Below the pieces are notes generated by a model, which made no database searches, was not told the DNA's origin, and saw only the letters and a program-made list of their open reading frames with translations. 64,000 nucleotides of DNA from Anaerolineae bacterium (lineage in GTDB: Bacteria > Chloroflexota > Anaerolineae > Promineifilales > Promineifilaceae). Position numbers and translations under genes: made by a program. This document shows, in pieces, positions 33,401 to 41,457 of this stretch. How positions within the stretch are numbered: the first letter of the stretch is position 1; each line of letters opens with the position of its first letter. Location: the NCBI GenBank assembly GCA_020848035.1, contig JADLAX010000082.1:62001-126000 (forward strand). Reading direction: 5' to 3'.

Positions 33401-35707
33401 GAGGACATCTCCGTGGTGGGCAGCACCACCGGTTTCACCAGCAACCCGGGCCAGGCGTTGGGCCTCACCTATGCCGATCTCACCATCGCGCCCGATCTGA
33501 CCCAGGTAGCGCAGCCCCTGGACATCGTCGGTGCCGATGAGCCGACCAGCGTCACCGCCACCTACCTCACCGGCAGCGACGGCGTGATTGTGAACCCGGC
33601 CGAACCGGTGCTGCCGCTGGAATCCTTTAACGTTGGCGTGGCCGATACCGTTTTGCGCGGTGTGGGCTTCCGCGGCGGTGCCTACACCGACCTGCCCGGC
33701 ATCCTGCCGCTGACCGGCGCGGCCACCACCGAAATTCGCGGGGTGCATCCGCCGTTTGTCTCCAACGTTTTCTACCCGATGCAGCCGTACCAGGTGAACT
33801 ACTTTGGTCAGCTGGTGAATGGCTTGGGCGGCACCGTGCAGCTTAACGTGACGCCCGCGCAGTTCCTGTCTGACAATGCCGCGTCGCTCACCGGCACGCT
33901 GCGCCAGTTTGACGAGATGCAGTTCCGCCTCTACTACAGCGACTACATTGCCCAGTCGCAGGTGACAGGCAACGTGCCCGCCCTGGCCGCGCCGCCGTCT
34001 ATCTCGCAGGTAACGGCCGTTTCCAACGAGACCGCCATTACCATCGAGGCGCGGGTGGTGGGTGATCCGGCCGCTGGCATCCAGGAAGTGTGGGCTACCT
34101 ACACCGGCAGCGGCTCGCTGGCGGGCCTGTGGCAGTCGATTGACCTGGTGCAAAGTGCCAACGACAGCACCGTGTGGACGGCCGTTTTGCCGCTGAACGG
34201 GGTGCCAGCTGAAGACGTGCGCTTCATCGTCCAGGCCGCCAACGGTGTGGGGCTGGTGAGCGCGGCGACCAACCTGGGCGCGTTTTACAGCGGGGCGGGC
34301 ACGGCCGAAGGTGATTTGCTGGCAACGGCCGTTACCCTCCAATCTCCGCCCGCTTCCGGTGCGTACAGCAGCGAAATCAGCGTCAGCGCCGTCTTGACGG
34401 CCGATGGCGAGCCAGTGGCCAACCGCCCCCTGAGCTTCAGCGTTGGGCCGCAAACCCGCACAGTGCTGACCAATTCTGCGGGCGAAGCAACCGCTGACCT
34501 GGCGCTGTTGGGCCAGGCAGGCAGTACCGAACTTACCGTCACCTTTATCGGTGACCTGGCATACGAAGCGTCGTTTGTCAGCGTACCGTTTACCATTACC
34601 AAGCAGGCGACCTCTCTGACTCTGGAACCGGCGGAGGCCACCGCTGAAGTGGGGCAAGCCCTGCCGTTTGTGGCCACTTTGACCGATGCGGGGGAACGGC
34701 CGTTTGGCCAGAAAACCGTCTTCTTCATCATCACCGGTACCAATGGAACCTACGCCGAGGCCGTTATCACCGACTTTGCCGGTCGTGCGGCGCTGAGTGC
34801 GGTGCCGCTGCCCGCCGGAACGTACACGGTGGCGGTTTACTTCAGCGGCACCATTCCGCTGCCTGCTGGCGACCTGAACCTGCCTGACGACCGCTACCTG
34901 CCGTCGATGGTCAGCGGGGTGTTGACCCTGGTTGATCCGCCGGTAGAAACGGGCCAGACGCTTTACTTGAGCACCGCCGACAGCGGCAGCGTTGCTGGCG
35001 TGACCTACAGCGGTGAAGACCTGCTGGGCTTTAACCTGGACACGGGCGAATGGTCGCTGCTGTTCGACGGCTCCGACGTGGGGCTGGCCGGGCAAGACGT
35101 GACCGCCTTTGCCTGGCTGCCCGATGGCAGCCTGCTGGTGGCCCTCGGTGACGATACTTACCTGAGCGCGCTGAATCGGCCTGCCGAGCGTGGTGGCATC
35201 AACGTGGACAACTCCGACATCTTGCGCTTTGAGCCCACTTCGCTGGGCGAGGAGACGGCGGGCACCTGGTCGCTCTACTTTGACGGCTCGGATGTGGACC
35301 TGAAGATGCCGCTAGAGGCGATCCAGGCGTTGACGGTGCTGGCCGACGGCCGTATCGTCATCAGCACGGAGGGGCCGGTGAAGGTGGGCAGCATCAACGG
35401 CAAGAGCCGCGACCTGGTGGTGTTTACCCCCACCAGCCTGGGCGAAAACACCGCAGGCAGCTGGGAGCTCTACTTTGATGGTTCCGACGTCGGGTTGCTT
35501 AGCGCCAGCGGCGACAGCATCGAAGCCGTTCATGTGGACGAGGAAACCGGGCAGCTTTACCTGGTGACCAGCGGCCAGGGTGACCAGGTGCTGGTGTGCA
35601 CGCCAGTCTCACTGGGGCAGAACACCAACTGCACCTTCAGCCTCTTCTGGAATGGACCGGACTACGGCCTGGCCACGGACCAAATCGATGCCATGAGCAT
35701 TCGGTAA
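30431..35707 (+). CDS. Giant surface protein: CSLREA beta-helix, PDAFS repeats, gingipain-like (C25) peptidase, Ig domains
   Basis: 1758 residues from ATG 30431 (AAAAGG upstream). Order: signal peptide (to about residue 35), CSLREA motif (CTKTHCSLREALHASN) with right-handed beta-helix repeats (to about 230), a PPC-like beta domain (LDLAGQSRWYKFAV), 19 PDAFS pentapeptides (410-504), then a clan-CD cysteine peptidase domain (about 560-1000) resembling gingipain C25, with probable catalytic His835 (FLAGHFSA) and Cys872 (SAGCHAGYN). Next come two Ig-like domains (about 1290-1500) and a propeller-like C-terminus with repeated YFDGSDVGL (about 1510-1758). No sortase or PEP-CTERM anchor seen. Likely secreted; the substrate is unknown. 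A rare combination of domains. Confidence 0.87.
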   Translation: MKSVKRSNLWRITFLSLATLFVLFVTTTVMASGRGGPVYTVNTTADTDDGACTKTHCSLREALHASNALASGSAIIQFKVGNLNPVVIAPTSPLPAITHSVLLKTNAANTIDVVLDGSAAGETDGLLLLGSAITVQDLTVQNFSGSGVVVSGGGNIVAGMTLTGNGGSGIVVAEGSGHVLRQNQIFDNGRIGIDLADDGLTSNDLGDADDGANGRQNTPTLIRAIPTGAALEIEGLLNSQANSSYTLDFYASDSCNEAGFGDGQTWLGSTELTTDANGNASFMTAVAATLTDASLTALATGPDGTSEFSRCVRLGRGNDAWTRALDLELTPDSVSPEVQTAEISQHLDLAGQSRWYKFAVQPNSQLVITLTDLPANYDLTVYKDIAAEWASLQTLDDTEDLVSLTAEFAPDAFSPDAFSPDAFSPDAFSPDAFSPDAFSPDAFSPDAFSPDAFSPDAFSPDAFSPDAFSPDAFSPDAFSPDAFSPDAFSPDAFSPDAFSPDAFSSAQMRSLIAVSAFNGQAGEGVRLNTWENSGSFYIRVRGRNGVFDPNNSYSLNVMQTAGSCGSVTDALPTSTHTAVANNHNTIILVDYGRLSGDLTTMQARLATFAARAEVNGVIVDVSSDARVAAANAQADLNPACPFAKNLVAYAIKDIVDSYRALNPLAYIVIIGNDDVIPFFRHPDQALLANERNYVPPVLDATASQASLRLGYVLSQDRYGATVELSSKIDTLPIPDLAVGRLVETPEQIVTMLDAYLSTTDGVVDTPDSALVSGYDFLEDAANAIASELSSGLGNPATTLITPRDVAPTDPASWTADQLATLLLNNRYDVSFLAGHFSASSTLAADYTTRLLAADLATSSVDMTNALVFSAGCHAGYNIVNAHGVPGVTAEPDWAQAFASKGVTLIAGTGYQYGDTDFIEYSERLYLAFSEELRAGTGPVAIGQALSAAKQTYLAETQELRPLHEKSLLIATLFGLPMLKIDMPAGRGNPSEDISVVGSTTGFTSNPGQALGLTYADLTIAPDLTQVAQPLDIVGADEPTSVTATYLTGSDGVIVNPAEPVLPLESFNVGVADTVLRGVGFRGGAYTDLPGILPLTGAATTEIRGVHPPFVSNVFYPMQPYQVNYFGQLVNGLGGTVQLNVTPAQFLSDNAASLTGTLRQFDEMQFRLYYSDYIAQSQVTGNVPALAAPPSISQVTAVSNETAITIEARVVGDPAAGIQEVWATYTGSGSLAGLWQSIDLVQSANDSTVWTAVLPLNGVPAEDVRFIVQAANGVGLVSAATNLGAFYSGAGTAEGDLLATAVTLQSPPASGAYSSEISVSAVLTADGEPVANRPLSFSVGPQTRTVLTNSAGEATADLALLGQAGSTELTVTFIGDLAYEASFVSVPFTITKQATSLTLEPAEATAEVGQALPFVATLTDAGERPFGQKTVFFIITGTNGTYAEAVITDFAGRAALSAVPLPAGTYTVAVYFSGTIPLPAGDLNLPDDRYLPSMVSGVLTLVDPPVETGQTLYLSTADSGSVAGVTYSGEDLLGFNLDTGEWSLLFDGSDVGLAGQDVTAFAWLPDGSLLVALGDDTYLSALNRPAERGGINVDNSDILRFEPTSLGEETAGTWSLYFDGSDVDLKMPLEAIQALTVLADGRIVISTEGPVKVGSINGKSRDLVVFTPTSLGENTAGSWELYFDGSDVGLLSASGDSIEAVHVDEETGQLYLVTSGQGDQVLVCTPVSLGQNTNCTFSLFWNGPDYGLATDQIDAMSIR
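31658..31942 (+). repeat. 19 tandem 15-bp repeats encoding PDAFS
   Basis: 285 bp = 19 x 15 bp. Codon choice alternates between adjacent units (gacgccttctcgccg versus gatgcgttcagcccg), so the near-identical DNA unit is 30 bp; the middle units are virtually identical, and the edges have diverged. No spacers, so not a CRISPR array. Confidence 0.97.
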
Positions 35708-35740
35708 CGGCCGTACCGCCTGACCGCCAACATTTACCTG

Positions 35741-35780
35741 AAAACTGGGGCGAGCTGCCAGCCGCCCCAGTTTTTAATTT
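35741..35780 (+). terminator. Rho-independent terminator
   Basis: 12-bp perfect stem (35741-35752 with 35763-35774), 10-nt loop, TTTTTAATTT. Ends the giant-protein transcript. An ACGGCCGT lies between stop and stem. Confidence 0.85.
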
Positions 35781-35810
35781 ATGCCGAACAGCGCCGTGTC
35801 TGCTCTTTTG

Positions 35811-35840
35811 GTCACCTTGTCACCCTGTCACCCTGTCCCC
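35811..35840. repeat. 'gtcaccttgtcaccctg' tandem repeat
   Basis: Units gtcacc(t/c)tgtcaccctgtcaccctg; reverse orientation of the repeat found inserted in the hydantoinase gene at 8199-8288. Confidence 0.75.
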
Positions 35841-35878
35841 TGGGCAAAAAAAGCGCCTGCACAATGTGCCAACATCCG

Positions 35879-35884
35879 TATAAT
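35879..35884 (+). promoter_or_regulatory. -10 element upstream of cyclase gene
   Basis: Perfect TATAAT about 55 bp before the start codon, with a poor -35 match. Ribosome site GGAGG near 35922 is followed by ATG 35941 at a rather long spacing. Confidence 0.5.
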
Positions 35885-35940
35885 AGAGTGCTTGATTAGC
35901 AACTCTGACCGTCTTCAACTTTTGGAGGCCAACAATTCGT

Positions 35941-38900
35941 ATGATGGAACGGCCGATTTCCTACATTCCTATGGATAGGCGACAGGCCCTCTACCGGGGC
36001 GACAAACTGCCTGATCCGGCTCACGGGGCGGCCCTGTTTGCCGATATTTCCGGTTTTACGCCGCTCACCGAGCGGCTGGTGCAAGATTTAGGTCCACAGC
36101 GCGGCGCGGAAGAAGTGACGCGCCACCTCAACCGTGTTTTTGATGGGCTGGTCGATGAGCTGCATCGTTACGGCGGCAGCGTGATCAGCTTTAGCGGCGA
36201 TGCCGTAACCTGTTGGTTTGAAGGCGACAACGGCTTTCGCGCCACCACCTGTGCTCTGGCGATGCAGGCGGTGATGCAAAAAGCACAAACCATTCACACC
36301 CCTTCAGGTGATATAACCTTGGCGATGAAAACGGCCGTGGTTACTGGCACGGCCCGTCGTTTTCTGGTGGGTAACCCGCAGGTGCAGCTGATTGACGTGC
36401 TGGCGGGCAAGCTGCTGGATCGCCTGGTGGAAGCGGAGCACGAAGCCGAAAAGGGCGAAGTCATCCTGGACGAAGCCACGATGGACAATCTGGGGCTGCG
36501 CGTGGCGATTAAGGCGTGGCGGCAAAGCCCGCTGACCGGGGCACGCCTGGGGGTGGTGGGCAGCCTGGAAGATATGAGCATCCCGGCCTACTGGCCGTCC
36601 ATCCCGCCCGATGCCCTCGATGAGTCGATTACCCGGCGCTGGCTGCTGCCGCCAGTTTACCGCCGCCTGGTGGAAGGTGGCGACGAGTTCCTGGCCGAGC
36701 TGCGCCCGGCGGTGGCCCTTTTCCTACGCTTTTCGGGCATCGACTATGACGCCGACGAAGATGCCGAAACGAAGCTGGACACCTTTGTGCAGAACGTGCA
36801 GGAAACCCTGTCGCGCTACGACAGCAATTTGCTCCAGCTAACCATTGGCGACAAGGGCAGCGCGATGTACGCCGCTTTTGGTGCGCCCTATGCCCACGAG
36901 GATGATGTGGTGCGGGCCGTTTCGGTGGCCCTGGAGCTGCAAGAGCTGGCTAACCGGCTGACGTACATCACGGCGGTGCAGATTGGCATTTGCCAGGGCC
37001 GTGCCCGTACCGGTGCTTATGGCGGCACGACGCGCCGGACCTATGGTGTGTTGGGGGATGCGGTGAATACGGCCGCTCGCCTCATGCAGGCCGCCGCGCC
37101 GGGCCAAATTCTGGTCACCGAAGGCACGATTAAGCAGACGGGCGACAAGTTTTCCTGGGAAGCGCTGCCGCCGATCCGGGTGAAGGGCAAGGCGGAGCCA
37201 TTGAGCATTTTTGCCGTAACCCGCCGCCAGACGCAAACGGCCGTCCGCTTGCAAGAGCCGCAGTATGCCCTGCCTATGGTGGGACGAGCCGCCGAACAGC
37301 AGCAAATCCGCGAGAAGATGACGGCCGTAAAAGAGGGCAAAGGGCACGTCATTGCCATCAGCGGTGAGGCGGGCATTGGCAAATCGCGGCTGGTGGCCAA
37401 CGTCATTGGCCTGGCCAGCGATAACGACTTGCTGGGCTTTGGTGGCGAATGCCAGTCTTATGGCACCAGCACCAGCTACCTGGTGTGGCAGCGCATCTGG
37501 CAGGATTTTTTCGGGCTGACGGCCGAAATGTCGCTGGAGCAGCAGGTGGAGCATCTGAGCAGCCAGCTCAACGCCATCAACCCGGCGCTGCCGCCCCGCC
37601 TGCCGCTGCTGGGGGCCGTGCTGCGCCTCAGCATCCCCGACAACGATTTAACCCAGTCGTTTGATGCCCAACTGCGTAAGGTGTCGCTGGAGTCGCTGCT
37701 GGTGGAATGTTTGCGGGCGCGGGCCGAAACAACGCCCATCTTCATTGTGCTGGAGGATTGCCACTGGTTGGATCCGCTGTCGCTGGAGCTGCTGGAAGCG
37801 ATCGCCCGGGCCATTGCCGACCGGCCGATTTTGATTGTGCTGGCGGTGCGCGAGCCGGAAATGAACCGTACGCAGTCGGCCGCCTTCCGCAAGCTGCCGA
37901 ACTTCGTTTCGATCCGGCTCAACGAATTTACCCCCGAAGAGGCCGACCATTTGATGGCCTTAAAAATGGAGCAGCTGACCCAGGCCAAAATACGCATGCC
38001 GCGCATTTTGCGCGACAAAATCATGGAGCGGGCGGCGGGCAACCCGTTTTACATCGAAGAGCTGTTGAACTACCTGCAAAACCAGGCGACCATTGCCAGC
38101 AATACGCTGTACGACCTGGACCTGCCCACCAGCCTGCACAGCCTGATCTTGAGCCGCATTGACCAGCTGACGGAAACGCAGCGGAACACGATTAAGGTGG
38201 CCAGCGTGATCGGCCGTTTGTTCCGCGCGGCGATGTTGTGGGGGGCATATCCGCCGCTGGGCGGGCCGCAGCAGGTGAAATCTGACCTGGAAGTGCTGGA
38301 GCAGCTGGACCTGACGCCGCTGGACACGCCTGAACCAGAGCTGGCGTACCTGTTTAAAAATGTGGTGACGCAGGAAGTAGCTTATGAAAGTTTGCCCTTT
38401 GCTACCCGCGCCATGCTGCATGATTTGATTGGGCAGTACATCGAGAAACATTATGCCCACGCCCTGTCGCAGTATGTGGGGCTGCTGGCTTACCATTACG
38501 GCCGTTCCGACAACGAGCCCAAAAAGCGCGAATATCTGCTGAAAGCCGGGGAAGCGGCCCAGGCCGAATACGCCAACGAAGCGGCCATCGAATATTTCCG
38601 GCGCGTGCTGCCGCTGCTGCCGGAACCGGAACGGGCGGCGGTGATGCGCAAGCTGGGCAACGTGCTGGAGCTGGTGGGCCAGTGGGACGAGGCCAGCGGT
38701 TTGTACACGCAGGGGTTGCAGCTGGCGCTAAAACACGAAAACCGGCAGGAAGAGGCGTGGTGCCAGGCGGCTCAGGCGGAACTGCTGCGGAAACGCGGCC
38801 GTTTTGAAGAAGCGACCAGCCATCTGGAAGCCGCCCGGCTGACCTTCGAAAAGCTGGAAGATGAAGAGGGGGTAGCCCAGGCTTACCATTCTGCCGGGAC

Positions 38901-39618
38901 GCTGGCGGCACAGCAGGGGCAGTATGAAAAAGCGCGCACGCTGTACGAACAAAGCATGGCGCTGCGCCGCGAGCTGAACCAGCCCGCGTTTATTGCCGCG
39001 CTGCTGAGCAACCTGGCCATCATCGCCCGCTTTCAGGGGGATCTGGCTGAATCGCGCCGCCTGAATGAGGAGGCGCTGGCGATTCGGCGGCAGGTGGGCG
39101 ATCGGCGCACCATTGCCAATTCGCTGAACAATTTGGGCAACCTGGTGCGCAATTTGGGTGACCTGGCCCAGGCACGCCGCCATCTGGAGGAAGCGCTCCA
39201 GCTCCAGCGTGAGGTGGGCGACCGCTGGGCGATTGCCAATTCGCTGAACAACCTGGGCAACGTGGTGCGCGATCAGTCGGATTTTGAGACGGCGCGGCAG
39301 TTTTACGTGGAAAGCCTGACGATCAATTATGAATTTGGCGACCGGCGGGCCATTGCCTACGTGCTGGAGGACATGGCCGGTCTGGCTGCGGCGCAACATC
39401 GGGCCAGCCGGGCGCTGCTGCTGGTAGGGGCGGCCCAGGCTTTGCGGGAGGAAATTGGCACGCCGTTGTCGACGGTGGAACAGGGGCAGCTGGACGGCCG
39501 TTTAACCACAGTTCTTGCCGATGAAGCTGCCGAAAGTTACATCGTCCAGGGCCGGTCGCTCGATCTGCCGCAGGCGATTGAGTTTGCCCTCAACAACGCG
39601 GTGTTGGCAGCGGTATGA
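35941..39618 (+). CDS. Dual nucleotide-cyclase / AAA ATPase / TPR signalling protein
   Basis: 1225 residues with the layout of soluble adenylyl cyclases. Cyclase domain 1 (about 20-200) has both metal-binding acids in place (LFADISGFT; SFSGDAVTCW). Domain 2 (about 250-420) has LFLRFSG where the first Asp should be, but keeps IGDKGSAMYAAFG and NTAARL, so it probably forms the regulatory half of a catalytic pair. Next an AAA_16/NB-ARC ATPase (Walker A GEAGIGKSR near 475; Walker B FIVLEDCHWLD near 603), then TPR repeats (about 850-1190, repeated GDRRTIANSLNNLGN). Product (cAMP or cGMP) unknown. Translationally coupled to a globin gene (ATGA), suggesting gas- or redox-linked control. Confidence 0.92.
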   Translation: MMERPISYIPMDRRQALYRGDKLPDPAHGAALFADISGFTPLTERLVQDLGPQRGAEEVTRHLNRVFDGLVDELHRYGGSVISFSGDAVTCWFEGDNGFRATTCALAMQAVMQKAQTIHTPSGDITLAMKTAVVTGTARRFLVGNPQVQLIDVLAGKLLDRLVEAEHEAEKGEVILDEATMDNLGLRVAIKAWRQSPLTGARLGVVGSLEDMSIPAYWPSIPPDALDESITRRWLLPPVYRRLVEGGDEFLAELRPAVALFLRFSGIDYDADEDAETKLDTFVQNVQETLSRYDSNLLQLTIGDKGSAMYAAFGAPYAHEDDVVRAVSVALELQELANRLTYITAVQIGICQGRARTGAYGGTTRRTYGVLGDAVNTAARLMQAAAPGQILVTEGTIKQTGDKFSWEALPPIRVKGKAEPLSIFAVTRRQTQTAVRLQEPQYALPMVGRAAEQQQIREKMTAVKEGKGHVIAISGEAGIGKSRLVANVIGLASDNDLLGFGGECQSYGTSTSYLVWQRIWQDFFGLTAEMSLEQQVEHLSSQLNAINPALPPRLPLLGAVLRLSIPDNDLTQSFDAQLRKVSLESLLVECLRARAETTPIFIVLEDCHWLDPLSLELLEAIARAIADRPILIVLAVREPEMNRTQSAAFRKLPNFVSIRLNEFTPEEADHLMALKMEQLTQAKIRMPRILRDKIMERAAGNPFYIEELLNYLQNQATIASNTLYDLDLPTSLHSLILSRIDQLTETQRNTIKVASVIGRLFRAAMLWGAYPPLGGPQQVKSDLEVLEQLDLTPLDTPEPELAYLFKNVVTQEVAYESLPFATRAMLHDLIGQYIEKHYAHALSQYVGLLAYHYGRSDNEPKKREYLLKAGEAAQAEYANEAAIEYFRRVLPLLPEPERAAVMRKLGNVLELVGQWDEASGLYTQGLQLALKHENRQEEAWCQAAQAELLRKRGRFEEATSHLEAARLTFEKLEDEEGVAQAYHSAGTLAAQQGQYEKARTLYEQSMALRRELNQPAFIAALLSNLAIIARFQGDLAESRRLNEEALAIRRQVGDRRTIANSLNNLGNLVRNLGDLAQARRHLEEALQLQREVGDRWAIANSLNNLGNVVRDQSDFETARQFYVESLTINYEFGDRRAIAYVLEDMAGLAAAQHRASRALLLVGAAQALREEIGTPLSTVEQGQLDGRLTTVLADEAAESYIVQGRSLDLPQAIEFALNNAVLAAV

Positions 39619-40049
39619 GCGACGAGAGACAGTTTTACGTGCCGCCGGGCGGTCCGCCTCGTGTTCCTTCACCCAGCCCGGAAATTTACGCGGCGATGGG
39701 TGAGGCCAATATCTTTGCCATGCTGGCCGATTTTTACGTGGAGCTGGAACGTTCGGCGATTCGCGGCATGTTTCCCCGCGACATGGCGCGGGCGTCACGT
39801 AAGTCGGCGGCGTTTTTTGTGGGGCTGCTGGGCGGGCCGCCGCTGTACCATCAGCAGTACGGCAACCCGATGATGCGGGCGCGCCACATGCCGTTCCCCA
39901 TCGACGAGGCGGCGCGGCAGGTGTGGTTGGCCTGTTTTGAGGCAGTTTTGGCCGACGCGCCGGAGAAGTACAGCTTCCCCGCCGAGCATTTGCCGACGTT
40001 TCGCGACTTTCTGGTGGGCTTTTCCAGTTGGATGGTCAACACCGCCTGA
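39615..40049 (+). CDS. Truncated haemoglobin (group 2/3-like globin)
   Basis: 144 residues. FFVGLLGGPPLYHQQYGNPMMRARHMPFPI is the globin E-F region with proximal His (RHMPFPI), followed by AARQVWLACF of helix G. The N-terminus replaces the usual DPxLxxxF with a Pro-rich lead and FYVELERSAIRGMFP. Such globins bind O2, NO or sulfide. Start codon lies in the cyclase stop (ATGA), so the two products are made in step; the globin could sense a ligand for the cyclase or protect it. A dispersed palindrome follows the stop immediately. Confidence 0.88.
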   Translation: MSDERQFYVPPGGPPRVPSPSPEIYAAMGEANIFAMLADFYVELERSAIRGMFPRDMARASRKSAAFFVGLLGGPPLYHQQYGNPMMRARHMPFPIDEAARQVWLACFEAVLADAPEKYSFPAEHLPTFRDFLVGFSSWMVNTA

Positions 40050-40052
40050 TCG

Positions 40053-40154
40053 CTCGTTCCACGCTCTGCGTGGAATGCAGTCCGGGACGCTCCAGCGTCC
40101 CTACGCAGCGCAGAGCGCTGCATCCGGCATTCCCACGCAGAGCGTGGGAACGAG
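40053..40154. repeat. Dispersed palindromic element, 'cgttcccacgcagagcgtggg' family
   Basis: 102 bp with inverted ends ctcgttcc-acgctctgcgtgg and ccacgcagagcgtgggaacgag, internal hairpin gggacgctccagcgtccc. It belongs to a repeat type dispersed across several phyla. Its right end (gaacgaggaag) provides the ribosome-binding site of the P450 gene. Confidence 0.85.
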
Positions 40155-40159
40155 GAAGT

Positions 40160-41368
40160 GTGAAAGAATACGATCTTTTCTCCCCTAACTTTAAAGCCAA
40201 TCCGTTTCCCACGTTTGCCCAGATGCGGCAGGAGGAACCGATTTATGCGCATCGTTCCCCTGGGGGCGGGACGATTTGGTACATCACGCGGCTGGCGGAG
40301 GGTACGGCCGTACTCAAAGACAACGATCATTTTGTGAAGGATATCCGCCATACCCTGCCGCCAGATGCCAAGCCACCGCGGAAAACGGCCGTGCACCACC
40401 TCATCAACGAAAACATGCTCTTTGCCGATCCGCCGGACCACACGCGGCTGCGGGCGCTGGTGAACCAGGCGTTTACGCCGCGCCGCGTGGAGCAGCTGGC
40501 CCCGCGCATCCAGCACATCACCGACGAGCTGTTGGACGGGATTGCCGCCGCCGGTCAGGCGGACCTCATCGCCGACTTTGCCCTGCCGATGCCGGTGCGG
40601 ATTATTGCCGAGCTGCTGGGCATTCCGCCCGCCGACCAGGCGCAGGTGGCGGATTGGTCGCAGGCGATCATCTCACCCGGCAGTCGGGATTTGAACTACA
40701 GCGCCCGCAAGCGCAAGGTGCGCGCCTTTGTGGCCTACTTGCAGGCCATGTTTGCCCTGCGCCAGCAAAAACCGCAGGATGATTTGATCTCGGCGCTGGT
40801 GCAGGCGGAAGAGGCGGGCGAGCGGCTGAACGAGGCGGAGCTGTCTAGCATGGTGGCGCTGCTGCTGGTGACGGGGCACGAGACGACGGTGAATTTGCTG
40901 GGCAACGGGGCGCTGGCGCTGTTGAATCATCCAGAGCAGTTGGGGATTTTGCGGGAGAATGGCGGGTGGGAAACGGCCGTTGAAGAACTCCTCCGCTTTG
41001 ATGGCCCGGTCGAAACCTCCACCACGCGCTGGGTACGGGAGGATTTTGTCTTTGAGGGGCACCCCATGCGGCGCGGCGATGTGGTGCGGGTGGTGCTGGC
41101 CTCGGCTAACCGAGACGCCTGCCACTTTGCCCAGCCAGACACGCTGGACGTGACCCGCCGCGACAACCGGCACCTGGCCTTTGGCCTGGGCATTCATTAC
41201 TGCCTGGGCGCGCCGCTGGCCCGCCTGGAAGGGCAAATTGGGCTGCAAACCTTGTTTGAGCGCTTTCCGAATTTGCGGCTGGCCGTGCCTGCTGGACAGC
41301 TAGAATGGCGTTCTGGGGTGCTGTTTCGTGGTTTGAAAACTTTGCCTGTTTACACGAACGCGGAGTAG
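40160..41368 (+). CDS. Cytochrome P450
   Basis: 402 residues from GTG 40160 (GAGGAA ribosome site). The frame stays open back to 40028, but that stretch is translation of a palindromic repeat. Hallmarks: I-helix GHETTVN, K-helix EELLRF (ExxR), and haem-binding FGLGIHYCLGAPLAR with axial Cys348. Soluble bacterial class resembling CYP107-type enzymes that hydroxylate secondary metabolites or xenobiotics; substrate unknown. No ferredoxin gene adjoins. Follows the cyclase and globin genes on the same strand and may share their transcript, since the gap holds only the repeat. Confidence 0.93.
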   Translation: MKEYDLFSPNFKANPFPTFAQMRQEEPIYAHRSPGGGTIWYITRLAEGTAVLKDNDHFVKDIRHTLPPDAKPPRKTAVHHLINENMLFADPPDHTRLRALVNQAFTPRRVEQLAPRIQHITDELLDGIAAAGQADLIADFALPMPVRIIAELLGIPPADQAQVADWSQAIISPGSRDLNYSARKRKVRAFVAYLQAMFALRQQKPQDDLISALVQAEEAGERLNEAELSSMVALLLVTGHETTVNLLGNGALALLNHPEQLGILRENGGWETAVEELLRFDGPVETSTTRWVREDFVFEGHPMRRGDVVRVVLASANRDACHFAQPDTLDVTRRDNRHLAFGLGIHYCLGAPLARLEGQIGLQTLFERFPNLRLAVPAGQLEWRSGVLFRGLKTLPVYTNAE

Positions 41369-41372
41369 GCAG

Positions 41373-41428
41373 CCTTAGATGCCGGTCGCATCTGAGGATG
41401 CTCCCTCCTCGGGCTGAGAATCCAGCCC
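41373..41428. repeat. Two hairpins of a dispersed repeat
   Basis: ccttagatgc...gcatctgagg (41373-41397) and gggctgagaatccagccc (41411-41428) directly after the P450 stop. The second may act as a weak terminator (no T-run). Marks the left edge of the lower-GC islet. Confidence 0.6.
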
Positions 41429-41457
41429 AAACAAACAATTTACCGAGATCCTCTCCT

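Noticed and set aside
40028..40159. N-terminal extension of the P450
   Set aside because: Translation of the palindromic element (FPRRAWER type) overlapping the globin end; GTG 40160 with a ribosome site is better.
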